64,000 bases of DNA from Planctomycetota bacterium (GTDB lineage: Bacteria; Planctomycetota; SZUA-567), in contig JAGUZQ010000098.1 in assembly GCA_020060765.1 (NCBI GenBank), forward strand, positions 59,137-123,136. The letters run 5' to 3'. Both the position numbers and the translations under genes were made by a program. Under the pieces are notes generated by a model, which was not told the DNA's origin, made no database searches, and was given only the letters and a program-made list of their open reading frames with translations. Positions 22,160-31,588 of the stretch are shown here, in pieces; within the stretch, counting starts at the first letter, position 1; the number at the start of each line of letters is the position of its first letter.

Positions 22160-25100
22160 GCCGCTGGGAAAGCCTGAGGACGGCTGGATCGGCGCGCTGA
22201 TCGCTTTCTGTCTGCAGAACCGGCTGGTCGTGGCGCTGGCCGTGGCCGCGTTTGTGGCCTGGGGACTGATTGCCGCGCCGTTTGACTGGGAGTTGGGCGG
22301 CATACCGCGCGACCCCGTGGCGGTCGACGCCATTCCCGACATCGGCGAAAATCAGCAGATAGTTTTCACCGAATGGCCGGGGCGTTCTCCCCAGGACATC
22401 GAGGATCAAGTCACCTATCCGCTAACTTCCGCGCTGCTGGGCATCCCCAGCGTAAAGTCGGTGCGCAGTTTTTCCATGTTCGGCTTTTCCAGCATTTACG
22501 TCGTGTTTACGGAAGACGTCGAATTCTACTGGTCGCGCACGCGCATTCTGGAAAAGCTGAATTCGCTTCCGGTCGGAACTCTGCCCGATGCAGTCAAGCC
22601 AACCCTCGGCCCCGACGCCACGCCGCTGGGACAGGTGTTCTGGTACACCTTGGAAGGACGGGACGCGCAGGGCAATTTCACCGGCGGCTGGGATCCGCAG
22701 GAACTGCGTAGCGTCCAGGACTGGATTGTCCGTTACGAACTGACGGCGGTTCCCGGCGTGGCGGAAGTCGCGTCGGTCGGCGGCTTTGTCAAGGAGTATC
22801 AGGTCGACGTCGATCCCGACGCCATGCGCGCCCACGGCGTGGGCCTGGGCATGATTGCGGAAGCGGTCAAAAACAGCAACCTCGACACCGGCGCGCGCAC
22901 CATGGAAATCAACCGGGTCGAATACGTCATTCGCGGCATCGGCTTTATCAAAACCCTGGCCGATCTGGAACAGGCGGTGGTGAAGGAAACGGATAACGTC
23001 CCCATTCGCGTCAAGGATGTGGCGCGGGTGACGCTGGGCCCGGCGCTGCGGCGGGGGGCGCTGGACAAGGGCGGCGCGGAAGCGGTGGGCGGCGTGGTGG
23101 TGGTGCGGTATGGCGCCAACCCCCTCGACGTGATAAAGCGGCTGAAACAGAAAATCCGGGAGTTCACCCCCAGCCTGCCCGCCAAGACGGTCGCCCTGCG
23201 TCAGCCCGACGGCACAACCCGCGAGGTGCGCTCGCAAGTATCGATCGTGCCATTCTACGACCGCACGGGATTGATTTATGAAACTCTCGGCACGCTTGAC
23301 CGCGCCCTGACCGAGGAAATCCTGGTCACCATCATCGTAGTGGTAGTGATGCTGCTGCATCTGCGCAGTTCGCTGCTGATTTCCGGGCTGCTGCCGCTGG
23401 CGGTGCTGATGTGTTTCATCGCCATGAGGATGTTTCACGTCGACGCCAACATCGTCGCCCTCTCCGGCATCGCCATCGCTATCGGCACCATGGTGGACAT
23501 GGGCATCGTGCTTAACGAAAATATCTTGCGGCAATTGGACGAAGCCCCGCCCGAGGAGCCGACGCTGGATGTGGTTTACCGCGCGGCGGTCGAAGTCGGC
23601 AGCGCGGTCATGACCGCCGTGCTCACGACTGTCGTCAGTTTCCTGCCGGTCTTCACCATGGAAGCGGCGGAAGGCAAGCTGTTCCGGCCGCTGGCGTTTA
23701 CCAAGACTTTCGCCCTGCTTGCCTCGCTGATGGTCGCGCTTACGATTATTCCGCCGCTGGCGTTGACCCTGTTCAGCCGGAAAGGCGCGCCTGCGCCGTG
23801 GTGGCGCTATTTCCGTCTGATAGCACTGCTGGTGGTAGCGGGTGCGGGTTACTTTTATCTGCATAGTTGGCTGTTGGCAGCGGCGCTGGCGGGAGTGGCG
23901 GTGTACGGCTTCGCACAGTCCCGGCTTCCCGACCGGCTGCGCCGTATTTTCCTGACCGCGTCCAATTATGTCGCCGCGGTGGTGGTCGCGGTTTTTCTTG
24001 CCAGGAGCTGGCTACCCCTGGGCATCGAAAAAGGGATGGCCGCCAACCTGCTGTTTGTAGGCACGGCGGTCGGCGGTATTCTCGGCCTGTTCTATTTTTT
24101 CCAGATCGGCTATCCGCGCATGTTGCGCTGGTGCCTGGTCAACAAGGCGAAGTTTCTCCTGATTCCCGCCGCTATCTGCCTGTGGGGCGCCACCTCCTGG
24201 CTGGGCTTTGAAACCGTGTTCGGCCTGGCTCCGAAAGCGGCGGCGGTAGTGGGACTGGAACAGCCGCTCCGGCTGAGCGCGCCCTGGGTATGGGCAAAAC
24301 ACCGCTTCCCCGGCATCGGCAAGGAATTCATGCCCGACCTGGACGAAGGCTCGTTTCTCTTCATGCCCACCACCATGCCCCACGCTTCCATCGGCGAAAG
24401 CATGGATGTGTTGCAGAAACAGGATCTCGCCCTCGCCGCCCTGCCGGAGATAGAGTCGGCGGTCGGCAAGATCGGACGGGTAGACAGTTCTCTCGACCCC
24501 GCCCCGATCAGCATGATCGAAACCATCGTCAACTATCTGCCCGAGTATCTTATCGACCAGGACGGCAATCGTCTTTCCTTCCGGCACGATCCCGCCGCGA
24601 CTGACCTGTTCCGCAATGAAAAAGGGAACCCTGTTCCCGCTACCGACGGCCAGCCCTACACCGTCAGGGGAACGTTCGCGCGCGACGCCGACGGAAGACT
24701 GGTTCCCGACCCGAAGGGCACGCCGTTCCGACTCTGGCGACCCGCGCTTGACCCGGCGCTCAATCCCGGTCGCGAAGCCTGGCCCGGCATTGGCGATCCC
24801 GACGATATCTGGGAGGAAATCGTGCGCGTGACCCGCCTACCCGGCACCACCTCCGCGCCGAAGCTGCAACCCATCGCCGCGCGTATCGTCATGCTGCAAA
24901 GCGGAATGCGCGCGCCCATGGGCGTCAAGGTTTTTGGCAAAGGCAAGGCCACCCTGGAGGAGCTGGAAAAAGTCGGCATCGAGATCGAGAAGATTCTGCA
25001 ACAGGTGCCGTCGGTCAAGAGCGAGGCCGTCACGGCCGAGCGCATCGTCGGCAAGCCTTACCTCGAACTCGTCATCGACCGCGCCGCCAGCGCCCGCTAT

Positions 25101-26129
25101 AGTGTCAACGTCACCGACGTGCAGCAGGTGATCCAGACTGCCGTAGGCGGCATGGCGGTCACCACCACGGTCGAAGGCCGCGAGCGCTACCGCGTGCGCC
25201 TGCGCTACCAGCGGGAACAGCGCGACACCATCGAGGAACTGGGTCGCATACTGATCCCCAACCGGCGGGGGCAGCAGATTCCGCTCAGGGAATTGCTCGC
25301 GGGGCGCGAGGTGCAATACCGCCGGGGGCCGCAGGTCATCAAGAGCGAGGACGGCGGCCTGGTCACCTACGTGCTGTTCGACAAGCGCGCCGGTTACGCC
25401 GAGGTGGACGTGGTGAACGAGGCTGACCGGATTCTGCGGCAAGCCGTCGCGGACAAGCGGCTGGTTCTTCCCGGCGGAGTCAGTTTCAAATTCGCCGGCA
25501 GTTACGAAAACCAGGTGCGCAGCGAAAAACGGCTCATGCTGGTGCTGCCGGTGGCGCTGTTTTTGATTTTCCTGCTGCTCTATTTTCAGTTCAAACGCGC
25601 AGGCACCACCCTGCTGGTCTTCAGCGGCATCGCCGTCGCCTGGGCCGGCGGGTTTATCCTGATCTGGCTGTACGGGCAGGACTGGTTCCTGGACGTGACG
25701 GTATCCGGCCTCAATCTGCGCGACCTGTTCCAGATTCATCCGATCAACCTCAGCGTCGCCATCTGGGTCGGTTTTCTCGCGCTGTTCGGCATCGCTACCG
25801 ACGACGGGGTGGTGATGGCTACCTATCTCGACCAGTCCTTCGCCGCTCATGCGCCTGATTCGGTCGAGGCGGTTCGCGCCGCCACGCTGGCGGCGGGAAC
25901 GCGACGCATCCGCCCTTGCCTGATGACTACGGCGACCACGGTGCTGGCGCTGCTGCCGGTGCTGACCTCCACCGGGCGCGGGGCAGACATCATGGTGCCG
26001 ATGGCGATCCCTTCTTTCGGCGGCATGATGATCGAGGTAATCACCCTGTTCGTGGTGCCGGTGCTGTACTGCTGGCTGCGGGAGGCAGGCTTGCGCCGTC
26101 CTGCGCAAACTCCGGGCGATACCGCATAA
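22143..26129 (+). CDS. cusA: Heavy-metal efflux RND transporter (CusA/CzcA family)
   Basis: 1328 residues; ATG 22143 overlaps cusB by 17 bases, so translation is coupled. Twelve membrane segments in two halves with two large periplasmic loops are visible. Landmarks: GGIPRDPVAVDAIPDIGENQQ, PGRSPQDIEDQVTYPLTSALLGI, the TM4 proton relay region IAIAIGTMVDMGIVLNEN and the matching FGIATDDGVVMATYLDQ in the second half. Substrates in the family are Cu(I), Ag(I), Co, Zn or Cd; the two Met/Cys modules of the partner CusB favour Cu/Ag. It is about 280 residues longer than E. coli CusA, the extra sequence being in the second periplasmic loop (residues about 790-920) and between membrane helices 6 and 7. 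Confidence 0.93.
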   Translation: MDNPVKPLGKPEDGWIGALIAFCLQNRLVVALAVAAFVAWGLIAAPFDWELGGIPRDPVAVDAIPDIGENQQIVFTEWPGRSPQDIEDQVTYPLTSALLGIPSVKSVRSFSMFGFSSIYVVFTEDVEFYWSRTRILEKLNSLPVGTLPDAVKPTLGPDATPLGQVFWYTLEGRDAQGNFTGGWDPQELRSVQDWIVRYELTAVPGVAEVASVGGFVKEYQVDVDPDAMRAHGVGLGMIAEAVKNSNLDTGARTMEINRVEYVIRGIGFIKTLADLEQAVVKETDNVPIRVKDVARVTLGPALRRGALDKGGAEAVGGVVVVRYGANPLDVIKRLKQKIREFTPSLPAKTVALRQPDGTTREVRSQVSIVPFYDRTGLIYETLGTLDRALTEEILVTIIVVVVMLLHLRSSLLISGLLPLAVLMCFIAMRMFHVDANIVALSGIAIAIGTMVDMGIVLNENILRQLDEAPPEEPTLDVVYRAAVEVGSAVMTAVLTTVVSFLPVFTMEAAEGKLFRPLAFTKTFALLASLMVALTIIPPLALTLFSRKGAPAPWWRYFRLIALLVVAGAGYFYLHSWLLAAALAGVAVYGFAQSRLPDRLRRIFLTASNYVAAVVVAVFLARSWLPLGIEKGMAANLLFVGTAVGGILGLFYFFQIGYPRMLRWCLVNKAKFLLIPAAICLWGATSWLGFETVFGLAPKAAAVVGLEQPLRLSAPWVWAKHRFPGIGKEFMPDLDEGSFLFMPTTMPHASIGESMDVLQKQDLALAALPEIESAVGKIGRVDSSLDPAPISMIETIVNYLPEYLIDQDGNRLSFRHDPAATDLFRNEKGNPVPATDGQPYTVRGTFARDADGRLVPDPKGTPFRLWRPALDPALNPGREAWPGIGDPDDIWEEIVRVTRLPGTTSAPKLQPIAARIVMLQSGMRAPMGVKVFGKGKATLEELEKVGIEIEKILQQVPSVKSEAVTAERIVGKPYLELVIDRAASARYSVNVTDVQQVIQTAVGGMAVTTTVEGRERYRVRLRYQREQRDTIEELGRILIPNRRGQQIPLRELLAGREVQYRRGPQVIKSEDGGLVTYVLFDKRAGYAEVDVVNEADRILRQAVADKRLVLPGGVSFKFAGSYENQVRSEKRLMLVLPVALFLIFLLLYFQFKRAGTTLLVFSGIAVAWAGGFILIWLYGQDWFLDVTVSGLNLRDLFQIHPINLSVAIWVGFLALFGIATDDGVVMATYLDQSFAAHAPDSVEAVRAATLAAGTRRIRPCLMTTATTVLALLPVLTSTGRGADIMVPMAIPSFGGMMIEVITLFVVPVLYCWLREAGLRRPAQTPGDTA

Positions 26130-26206
26130 CCAGCCCTGCAACGCAACCTGCGGATGCCGTAATCATGCACCGGCGGCAGGTAATTTTTTTTGTCATACCC
26201 GTACGC

Positions 26207-26234
26207 TTGTGTTTCGTCCTCCGTGGGATATACT
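26207..26234 (+). promoter_or_regulatory. Possible promoter of the DUF4091 gene
   Basis: TTGTGT at 26207-26212 and TATACT at 26229-26234 with a 16-base spacer, about 90 bases upstream of the chosen start codon at 26326. Confidence 0.35.
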
Positions 26235-26325
26235 AGCATTTTTGCTTTTGCGGATGGCAGGTGGCATGATGCCGTTTTCCTGCTTGCCGCCAGTAGCGGA
26301 ATTGACTTTACCACAGGAGATGCGG

Positions 26326-27924
26326 ATGCTGTATTGCTGGCTGCAAGATTCATTAGGACGGGTCTATCCCGCCACCAAGCCCGCACGAACGCGGGAATTG
26401 AAACTCGACGCCGCGCGGGGTGAGCGCCTCAGCGCGCAGGTCTGCCTGCGCCTGCCGGGAGAAGCGCAGCAGGAAGTAGACGTATCGGCCAAGGCGGCTG
26501 GCGGCGTCTCTGTCCGCCTGCGCCGTGTGGGTTACGTGCCGATGCCGCATATCAACACCGGCACTCCTGCCGACGAGCGCGAGGGTGCAGAATTCCTGCC
26601 GGGCCTGGTACCCGACCCCCTCTTTGACGAAAGCGCGTTCGTACTGCCGCCGGAAGAGACCACCACTGTCTGGCTCACACTCACTGTCGCGCCTGACTGC
26701 CGCCCCGGTGCGCGGTCGGTGCGCGTGACGGTGAAACTGGACGGGAAGAAACAGGCGGAGTTGAATTTGGTTGTCGATGTGGCCAAGCTCGTATTGCAAC
26801 CGCGTCGCGATTTTCCCGTTACGCATTGGTTTTACGCCGACGCGCTGCTGGACTGGTACCGCCTGAAACCGTGGGAGGAGAAACTCTGGCAACTGCTGCC
26901 TGCCTATTTCCGTAACTTGACCGAGCACGGGCAGGACACGGTTTATGTCCCTGTCTTCACGCCGCCGCTGGATGGGGTCAAGAATCCCAGCCAGTTGCTG
27001 GCCGTCACCAAGACCGGGCGCGACTCTTACCGCTTCGACTGGAAAAACGTCAAGCGTTGGGTAGACGTGGCGCGCAAGGCGGGACTGACGCGCTTCGAGT
27101 GGTGCCATCCCTTCACGCAGTGGGGCGTCAAGCACGCTATCCGGATTTACGACGGCGCTAACGGCGACGGCAAGCTGTTGTGGCAGCCAGAGACTCCCGC
27201 CACCGGCGCGACATACCGCAAATTCCTTGGACAATATTTGCCGGAGCTGGAAAAATTCCTGCGCCAGGAAAAGATTTTCGACAAGAGCTATTTCCACGTC
27301 TCCGACGAACCGCACGGCGACGAGCATCTGGAGAATTATCGTAAAGCGCGGGCGCTGCTGAAAGAACTCGCTCCCTGGATGAAGGTGATGGACGCGCTGT
27401 CCGACATCCGCTACGGTCGCGAGGGCTTGACCGACCTGCCGGTACCGAGTATTTCCACCGCGCTGGAGTTCCGGGCGGAAAATATTCCCAGTTGGTGTTA
27501 TTTCTGCTGCGGCCCCAGAGGACGTTTTCTCAACCGCCTGTTCGACACGCCGCTGGCGAAAATTCGCATGGCGGGCTGGCTGTTCCACCGTTTCCAGATG
27601 CAGGGCTTTCTGCATTGGGGATATAATTACTGGCACGAACGCGCCACTCAGCAACTGGTCGATCCCTTTACCGAAAGCGCGGGTCGGCTGTGGCCGGGCT
27701 GGCCGCACGGCGACACCTTCGTGGTTTATCCCGGCGCGGAAGGCCCGTTGGACAGCATCCGCTGGGAAGTGTGGGCGGAAAGCCTGCAGGACATGGCGCT
27801 GCTCCAGACTGCCGGAATCAAGCCAGGCGCCGGTTTGCTTAAACCCTTGAAAAGTTTTTCCGATTTTCCGAAGACCGCCCAGTGGTTGCGTGCCGCGCGG
27901 CGCAAGGCGTTGCTGAGTTGCTGA
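26326..27924 (+). CDS. DUF4091 protein (glycoside hydrolase 123-like)
   Basis: 532 residues with ATG 26326 after caggag (in-frame ATG 26320 overlaps that site). An N-terminal beta-sandwich part (residues about 15-160: LDAARGERLSAQVCLRLPGEAQQEV, VWLTLTVAPDCRPGARSVRVTVKLDG) precedes a barrel-like region (FPVTHWFYADALLDWYRLKPWEEKLW, YFHVSDEPHGDEHLENYRKARALL, LHWGYNYW). The SDEPH segment corresponds to the conserved acid in this family, which includes GH123-type N-acetylgalactosaminidase-like enzymes. No secretion signal is evident from the chosen start. It is abundant in PVC-group genomes. Substrate unknown; monocistronic here. Confidence 0.75.
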   Translation: MLYCWLQDSLGRVYPATKPARTRELKLDAARGERLSAQVCLRLPGEAQQEVDVSAKAAGGVSVRLRRVGYVPMPHINTGTPADEREGAEFLPGLVPDPLFDESAFVLPPEETTTVWLTLTVAPDCRPGARSVRVTVKLDGKKQAELNLVVDVAKLVLQPRRDFPVTHWFYADALLDWYRLKPWEEKLWQLLPAYFRNLTEHGQDTVYVPVFTPPLDGVKNPSQLLAVTKTGRDSYRFDWKNVKRWVDVARKAGLTRFEWCHPFTQWGVKHAIRIYDGANGDGKLLWQPETPATGATYRKFLGQYLPELEKFLRQEKIFDKSYFHVSDEPHGDEHLENYRKARALLKELAPWMKVMDALSDIRYGREGLTDLPVPSISTALEFRAENIPSWCYFCCGPRGRFLNRLFDTPLAKIRMAGWLFHRFQMQGFLHWGYNYWHERATQQLVDPFTESAGRLWPGWPHGDTFVVYPGAEGPLDSIRWEVWAESLQDMALLQTAGIKPGAGLLKPLKSFSDFPKTAQWLRAARRKALLSC

Positions 27925-28006
27925 GGGGGTGGGGATTCGCTTCGCGAAATGGGGAAGCGTCCGAAAAAGTTTTTCATAATTTCGCGCAGTCTGTAGAGCA
28001 CAATGA

Positions 28007-28057
28007 TTTCTGGTGACCTCCTCACCCTAGCCCTCTCCCCCTCAGGGGGAGAGGGGA
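28007..28057. repeat. Family B palindrome, near-identical to the copy at 11038
   Basis: TTTCTGGTGACCTCCTCACCC and the hairpin CCCCCTCAGGGGGAGAGGGG. The 11038-11091 copy begins with the same TTTCTGGTGACC, showing that the repeat unit includes sequence beyond the hairpin. It lies in the leader of proS. Confidence 0.75.
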
Positions 28058-28155
28058 CTGGATGGCAGGTGCGCGGAAGATTAAAGGCAAGGCGAAGCCT
28101 TGCCACTCAGTAACACTGCAATTAACTTTTCGCTGATATATTAAGAGGAGAAACC

Positions 28156-29682
28156 GTGGCAAAAGCACCGAAAACGGCGATTACGCCGACCCGTGAGGAA
28201 GATTACGCCGAATGGTATCAGCAGGTGGTGAAAGCCGCCGAACTGGCCGAGAACAGCGCCGTGCGCGGCTGCATGGTGATCCGTCCGTGGGGCTATGCGC
28301 TCTGGGAAAACATCCGCGACGGCCTGGACAAAATGTTCAAGGCCACCGGCCACGTCAACGCGTATTTCCCCCTGTTCATCCCGCTTAGTTTCCTGGAAAA
28401 AGAAGCCGAACACGTCGAGGGCTTTGCCAAGGAATGCGCCGTGGTCACCCATCACCGCCTGGAAGCCGGCCCCAACGGCGGGCTCGTTCCGGCGGGAGAA
28501 CTGGAGGAACCGCTGGTGGTGCGCCCGACTTCGGAAACCATCATCGGCGCGACCTACGCGAAATGGGTGCAGAGCTACCGCGACCTGCCTATCCTGATAA
28601 ATCAATGGGCAAACGTGGTCAGGTGGGAGATGCGCACCCGCCTGTTTCTGCGCACGACCGAATTCCTCTGGCAGGAAGGCCACACCGTTCACGAGACCTC
28701 CGCCGAGGCGTGGGAAGAGACGCGCAAGATGCTGGAAGTCTATAAAACCTTCGCCGAGGAATACATGGCCATGCCTGTCCTCACCGGCGAGAAAACCGCG
28801 GGCGAGCGTTTCCCCGGCGCGGTCAGCACCCTCTGCATCGAGGCGATGATGCAGGACCGGAAAGCTTTGCAGGCAGGCACCAGCCATTTTCTGGGGCAGA
28901 ACTTCGCCCGCTCCAGCAACATCCTCTACCAGTCGCGCGAGGGCAAGGAGGAATACGCCTGGACGACTTCCTGGGGCGTGTCCACGCGCCTGATCGGCGG
29001 GATGCTCATGACTCACGCCGACGACGACGGCATGGTGATGCCGCCGCGCCTGGCACCGTCGCATGTCGTGCTGCTGCCGATTATCCGTCAGGATTCCGAG
29101 CGCGAAAGCATAGAGAAGTACTGCAACGAAATCGCGGATAAACTCCGCCAGCAGGTTTATCACGGTCGCCCGGTGGAGGTGGTGGTCGACACCCGCGACC
29201 TGAACGCCGGGGAAAAAGGCTGGCAGTGGGTCAAGAAAGGCATTCCCGTGCGGCTGGAAGTCGGCCCTCGCGACATGGAAAGCGGCGGCGTGTTCGTGGC
29301 GCGGCGCGACCGGGGCGCGAAGGAAAAGTACGGCCAGAACAAGGACGAATTTATCAGCGGCATCGCGGCCTTGCTGGACGAAATCCAGCACGGGCTGCTG
29401 GAAAAGGCTTTGAATTTCCGGAAGGAAAATACGCGCGAAATCAATGACTATGAAAAGTTCCAGAAGTTTTTCACGCCCAAGGACAAGGAAAAGCCGGAAA
29501 TCCACGGCGGCTTCGCCAGTAGCCACTGGTGCGACGGCGCGGCGTGCGAGGAAAAGGTCAAGAACGATCTGACAGTGACGATCCGGTGCGTGCCTTTCGA
29601 CCGCGAGGCGGGCGGTGTGGGCAGATGCGTGGTCTGCGGCCAGCCGTCCAAAGGGCGGGTGACGTTCGCCAAGTCGTATTGA
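28156..29682 (+). CDS. proS: Prolyl-tRNA synthetase, archaeal/eukaryal type
   Basis: 508 residues from GTG 28156, with gaggag six bases upstream. This is the short ProS of the eukaryote/archaeon type: no editing insert, class II core with GYALWENIRDGLDKMFK, motif 2 RPTSETIIGATYAKW and VVRWEMRTRLFLRTTEFLWQEGHT, motif 3 HADDDGMVMPPRLAP, an anticodon-binding domain and a zinc-binding-like C-terminus (CDGAACEEKV, CVVCGQPS) ending in KSY. It charges tRNA-Pro. The HgdB-like gene follows 12 bases downstream and is probably co-transcribed. Confidence 0.95.
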   Translation: MAKAPKTAITPTREEDYAEWYQQVVKAAELAENSAVRGCMVIRPWGYALWENIRDGLDKMFKATGHVNAYFPLFIPLSFLEKEAEHVEGFAKECAVVTHHRLEAGPNGGLVPAGELEEPLVVRPTSETIIGATYAKWVQSYRDLPILINQWANVVRWEMRTRLFLRTTEFLWQEGHTVHETSAEAWEETRKMLEVYKTFAEEYMAMPVLTGEKTAGERFPGAVSTLCIEAMMQDRKALQAGTSHFLGQNFARSSNILYQSREGKEEYAWTTSWGVSTRLIGGMLMTHADDDGMVMPPRLAPSHVVLLPIIRQDSERESIEKYCNEIADKLRQQVYHGRPVEVVVDTRDLNAGEKGWQWVKKGIPVRLEVGPRDMESGGVFVARRDRGAKEKYGQNKDEFISGIAALLDEIQHGLLEKALNFRKENTREINDYEKFQKFFTPKDKEKPEIHGGFASSHWCDGAACEEKVKNDLTVTIRCVPFDREAGGVGRCVVCGQPSKGRVTFAKSY

Positions 29683-29694
29683 CGGGAGAGCTTC

Positions 29695-30858
29695 ATGAGC
29701 AATTGCTGCTGCGGCACGCAAGCGGGACGTCCCGCGGAATTACAGTGGTTCGACAATATGATCGGCAACTGCCTGGCCTATGCCAATGCCCAACGCGCGC
29801 GCGGACGGGCGGTAGTCGGCATCATGTGCGAATTCACTCCGCGCGAACTGATCCTGGCGGCGGGCGCGATTCCCGTCTGCCTCTGCGGCGGATCGCAGCA
29901 GACCATTCCCGCCGCCGAGGCCGTCATCCCGCACGGGCTGTGCCCGTTGATAAAATCCACATTCGGTTACCACGCGCAGAAAAGCAACCCGTTTCTGGAA
30001 ATGTCCGCGCTGGTGGTGGCTGAAACCACCTGCGACGGAAAAAAGAAAATGTTCGAGCTGCTGGCTGAAACCCGCCGCCTGCACGTGCTGGAACTGCCGC
30101 AGAAACAGGACGGCGATTCGGCGCTGGCTTTGTGGAAAGCGGAAATCGGCGCGCTGCTGGTGGAGTTGGAAAATAGCTTGGGGAAAATCATCAGTGACGA
30201 ATCCCTGCGCGCGGCGGCGCGATTGATGAACCGCGAGCGGAGCCTGCGCCGCGAGCTGGCGGCGTTGATGAAAACCGACCATCCGCCGCTGACCGGACGG
30301 CAATTGCTCGACCTGCGCAGCATCATCAGCGGATTTCCCTGCTACCTGCAGGCTTTGGAACAGGCGCTAAACTATTTCCGCGCCGCGCCTCCCATCTGCG
30401 CCCAGGGAAAGCCCCGGGTGTTGCTGACCGGCGTGCCCATGGCGCACGGAGCGGAAAAATTGGTCGACTGCATTGAGAATTCCGGCGGGCTGATTGTCTG
30501 CCAGGAAAACTGCACCGGCCTCAAGCCGCTGCTGGAAGACGTCGACGAAAGCGCTGACGACATTATCGGCGCGATTGCCGAAAAATATTTCCATCTTCCC
30601 TGTTCGGTCATGACGCCTAACCTCCGCAGGCGCGACAGCCTCCGGATTCTCTGCGAGGAATACCGCCCCGACTGCATCATCGATTGCGCCTGGAGCAATT
30701 GTCTGACATACGACCTGGAAAGCGTTTCCCTGCGCGACTTCACCGTCAACAAACTCGGCTTGCCGTATCTCCGCCTCAGCACCGATTATTCCCCGTCAGA
30801 CATCGGCCAGCTCGCCACCCGGATCGAGGCTTTGTTTGAACAGGTGGGCAAAGCCTGA
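29695..30858 (+). CDS. 2-hydroxyacyl-CoA dehydratase D-like / double-cubane cluster protein
   Basis: 387 residues from ATG 29695. The segment IMCEFTPRELILAAGAIPV (residues 43-61), with Cys45, is the family signature; further cysteines (CLCGG, HGLCPLIKS, TTCDGKKKMFELL, CAWSN) are candidates for iron-sulfur ligands. Family members are HgdB-type dehydratase subunits, BzdQ-type reductases or double-cubane proteins that perform low-potential reductions after electron input from an ATP-dependent activator (HgdC/YjiL). Neither that activator nor a partner subunit is in the window. The N-terminus has an unusual CCC at residues 4-6. It is convergent with tonB. Confidence 0.85.
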   Translation: MSNCCCGTQAGRPAELQWFDNMIGNCLAYANAQRARGRAVVGIMCEFTPRELILAAGAIPVCLCGGSQQTIPAAEAVIPHGLCPLIKSTFGYHAQKSNPFLEMSALVVAETTCDGKKKMFELLAETRRLHVLELPQKQDGDSALALWKAEIGALLVELENSLGKIISDESLRAAARLMNRERSLRRELAALMKTDHPPLTGRQLLDLRSIISGFPCYLQALEQALNYFRAAPPICAQGKPRVLLTGVPMAHGAEKLVDCIENSGGLIVCQENCTGLKPLLEDVDESADDIIGAIAEKYFHLPCSVMTPNLRRRDSLRILCEEYRPDCIIDCAWSNCLTYDLESVSLRDFTVNKLGLPYLRLSTDYSPSDIGQLATRIEALFEQVGKA

Positions 30859-30869
30859 TCAATGCGAGT

Positions 30870-31586
30870 TTATGATTCTTCCAGGCGGAAAATAAACTTC
30901 ATGGGACGGACAGACGGCACCGGCTTGCCGTCGGAAGTGGCGGGATGGAACCGCGCCCGGCGCACCGCTTCCAGCGCCGCGCGGTCGAGGCGGGGAAAGC
31001 CGCTGGAGGTTTCAAGCTCGATTTTGACCGGCTTGCCCGTCGCGTCGACTTCCACCTGGAAAATCACGACACCCCTTTCGCCTTCGTCGCGCGATTTGAG
31101 CGGGTACACCGGGCGGGGACACTCGGCTACTGACGCGCCGGACTTGACTCCCTTTCGCTGGTCGTCCCCGGCGGCGGAGGAGACGGAGGGCATGATTTTC
31201 GGCAGCGGCGGGGCGGCTCGGTCATGAACCCGCTGGCGCGTCGGCGACCGCTTTTCCGCAACCGGCAGAGCAAGGTCTTCCGGTTCGCCGTCCTGCTGCA
31301 ATACCGCGAAACTTGAACAGGTAATCGCCGACTTGGGAGCGACCGTAGTTCTGGTCGCGGGAGGAGAATCGCGCAAGACGTGTTCAGGTTTCGGCGGCGC
31401 GGGTTCCGCTTTGCTTTCGCGGGAAGGAGCGGACAACGTCAACTCGATCGCCGACTCGCCGGGGTCGAACAGCACTTCCGCCCGCTTCGTATTGTCCGAC
31501 CAGCCGCAATTCAGGCAGACCGCCCCCGCGCCGACATGCAGCGCGAGGGACAGGCTACCGGCTATGAAAAAATAATTCCTGACCAT
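30870..31586 (-). CDS. tonB: TonB energy-transducing protein
   Basis: 238 residues, ATG at 31586, two bases after the btuB stop, so it is in the same operon under the cobalamin riboswitch. An N-terminal membrane anchor (FFIAGSLSLALHVGAGAVCL) contains the His seen in TonB anchors; a Pro/Lys/Glu-rich linker follows; the C-terminal about 80 residues (PRPVYPLKSRDEGERGVVIFQVEVDATGKPVKIELETSSGF...AALEAVRRARFHPA) are the TonB domain. It energises BtuB with ExbB/ExbD, which are not encoded in the window. Confidence 0.92.
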   Translation of the reverse strand: MVRNYFFIAGSLSLALHVGAGAVCLNCGWSDNTKRAEVLFDPGESAIELTLSAPSRESKAEPAPPKPEHVLRDSPPATRTTVAPKSAITCSSFAVLQQDGEPEDLALPVAEKRSPTRQRVHDRAAPPLPKIMPSVSSAAGDDQRKGVKSGASVAECPRPVYPLKSRDEGERGVVIFQVEVDATGKPVKIELETSSGFPRLDRAALEAVRRARFHPATSDGKPVPSVRPMKFIFRLEES

Positions 31587-31588
31587 AT

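Noticed and set aside
22422..23864. Long antisense frame within cusA (similar ones lie opposite the hub, proS and glmS genes)
   Set aside because: All lie opposite strong coding genes, have biased composition and no domain features.
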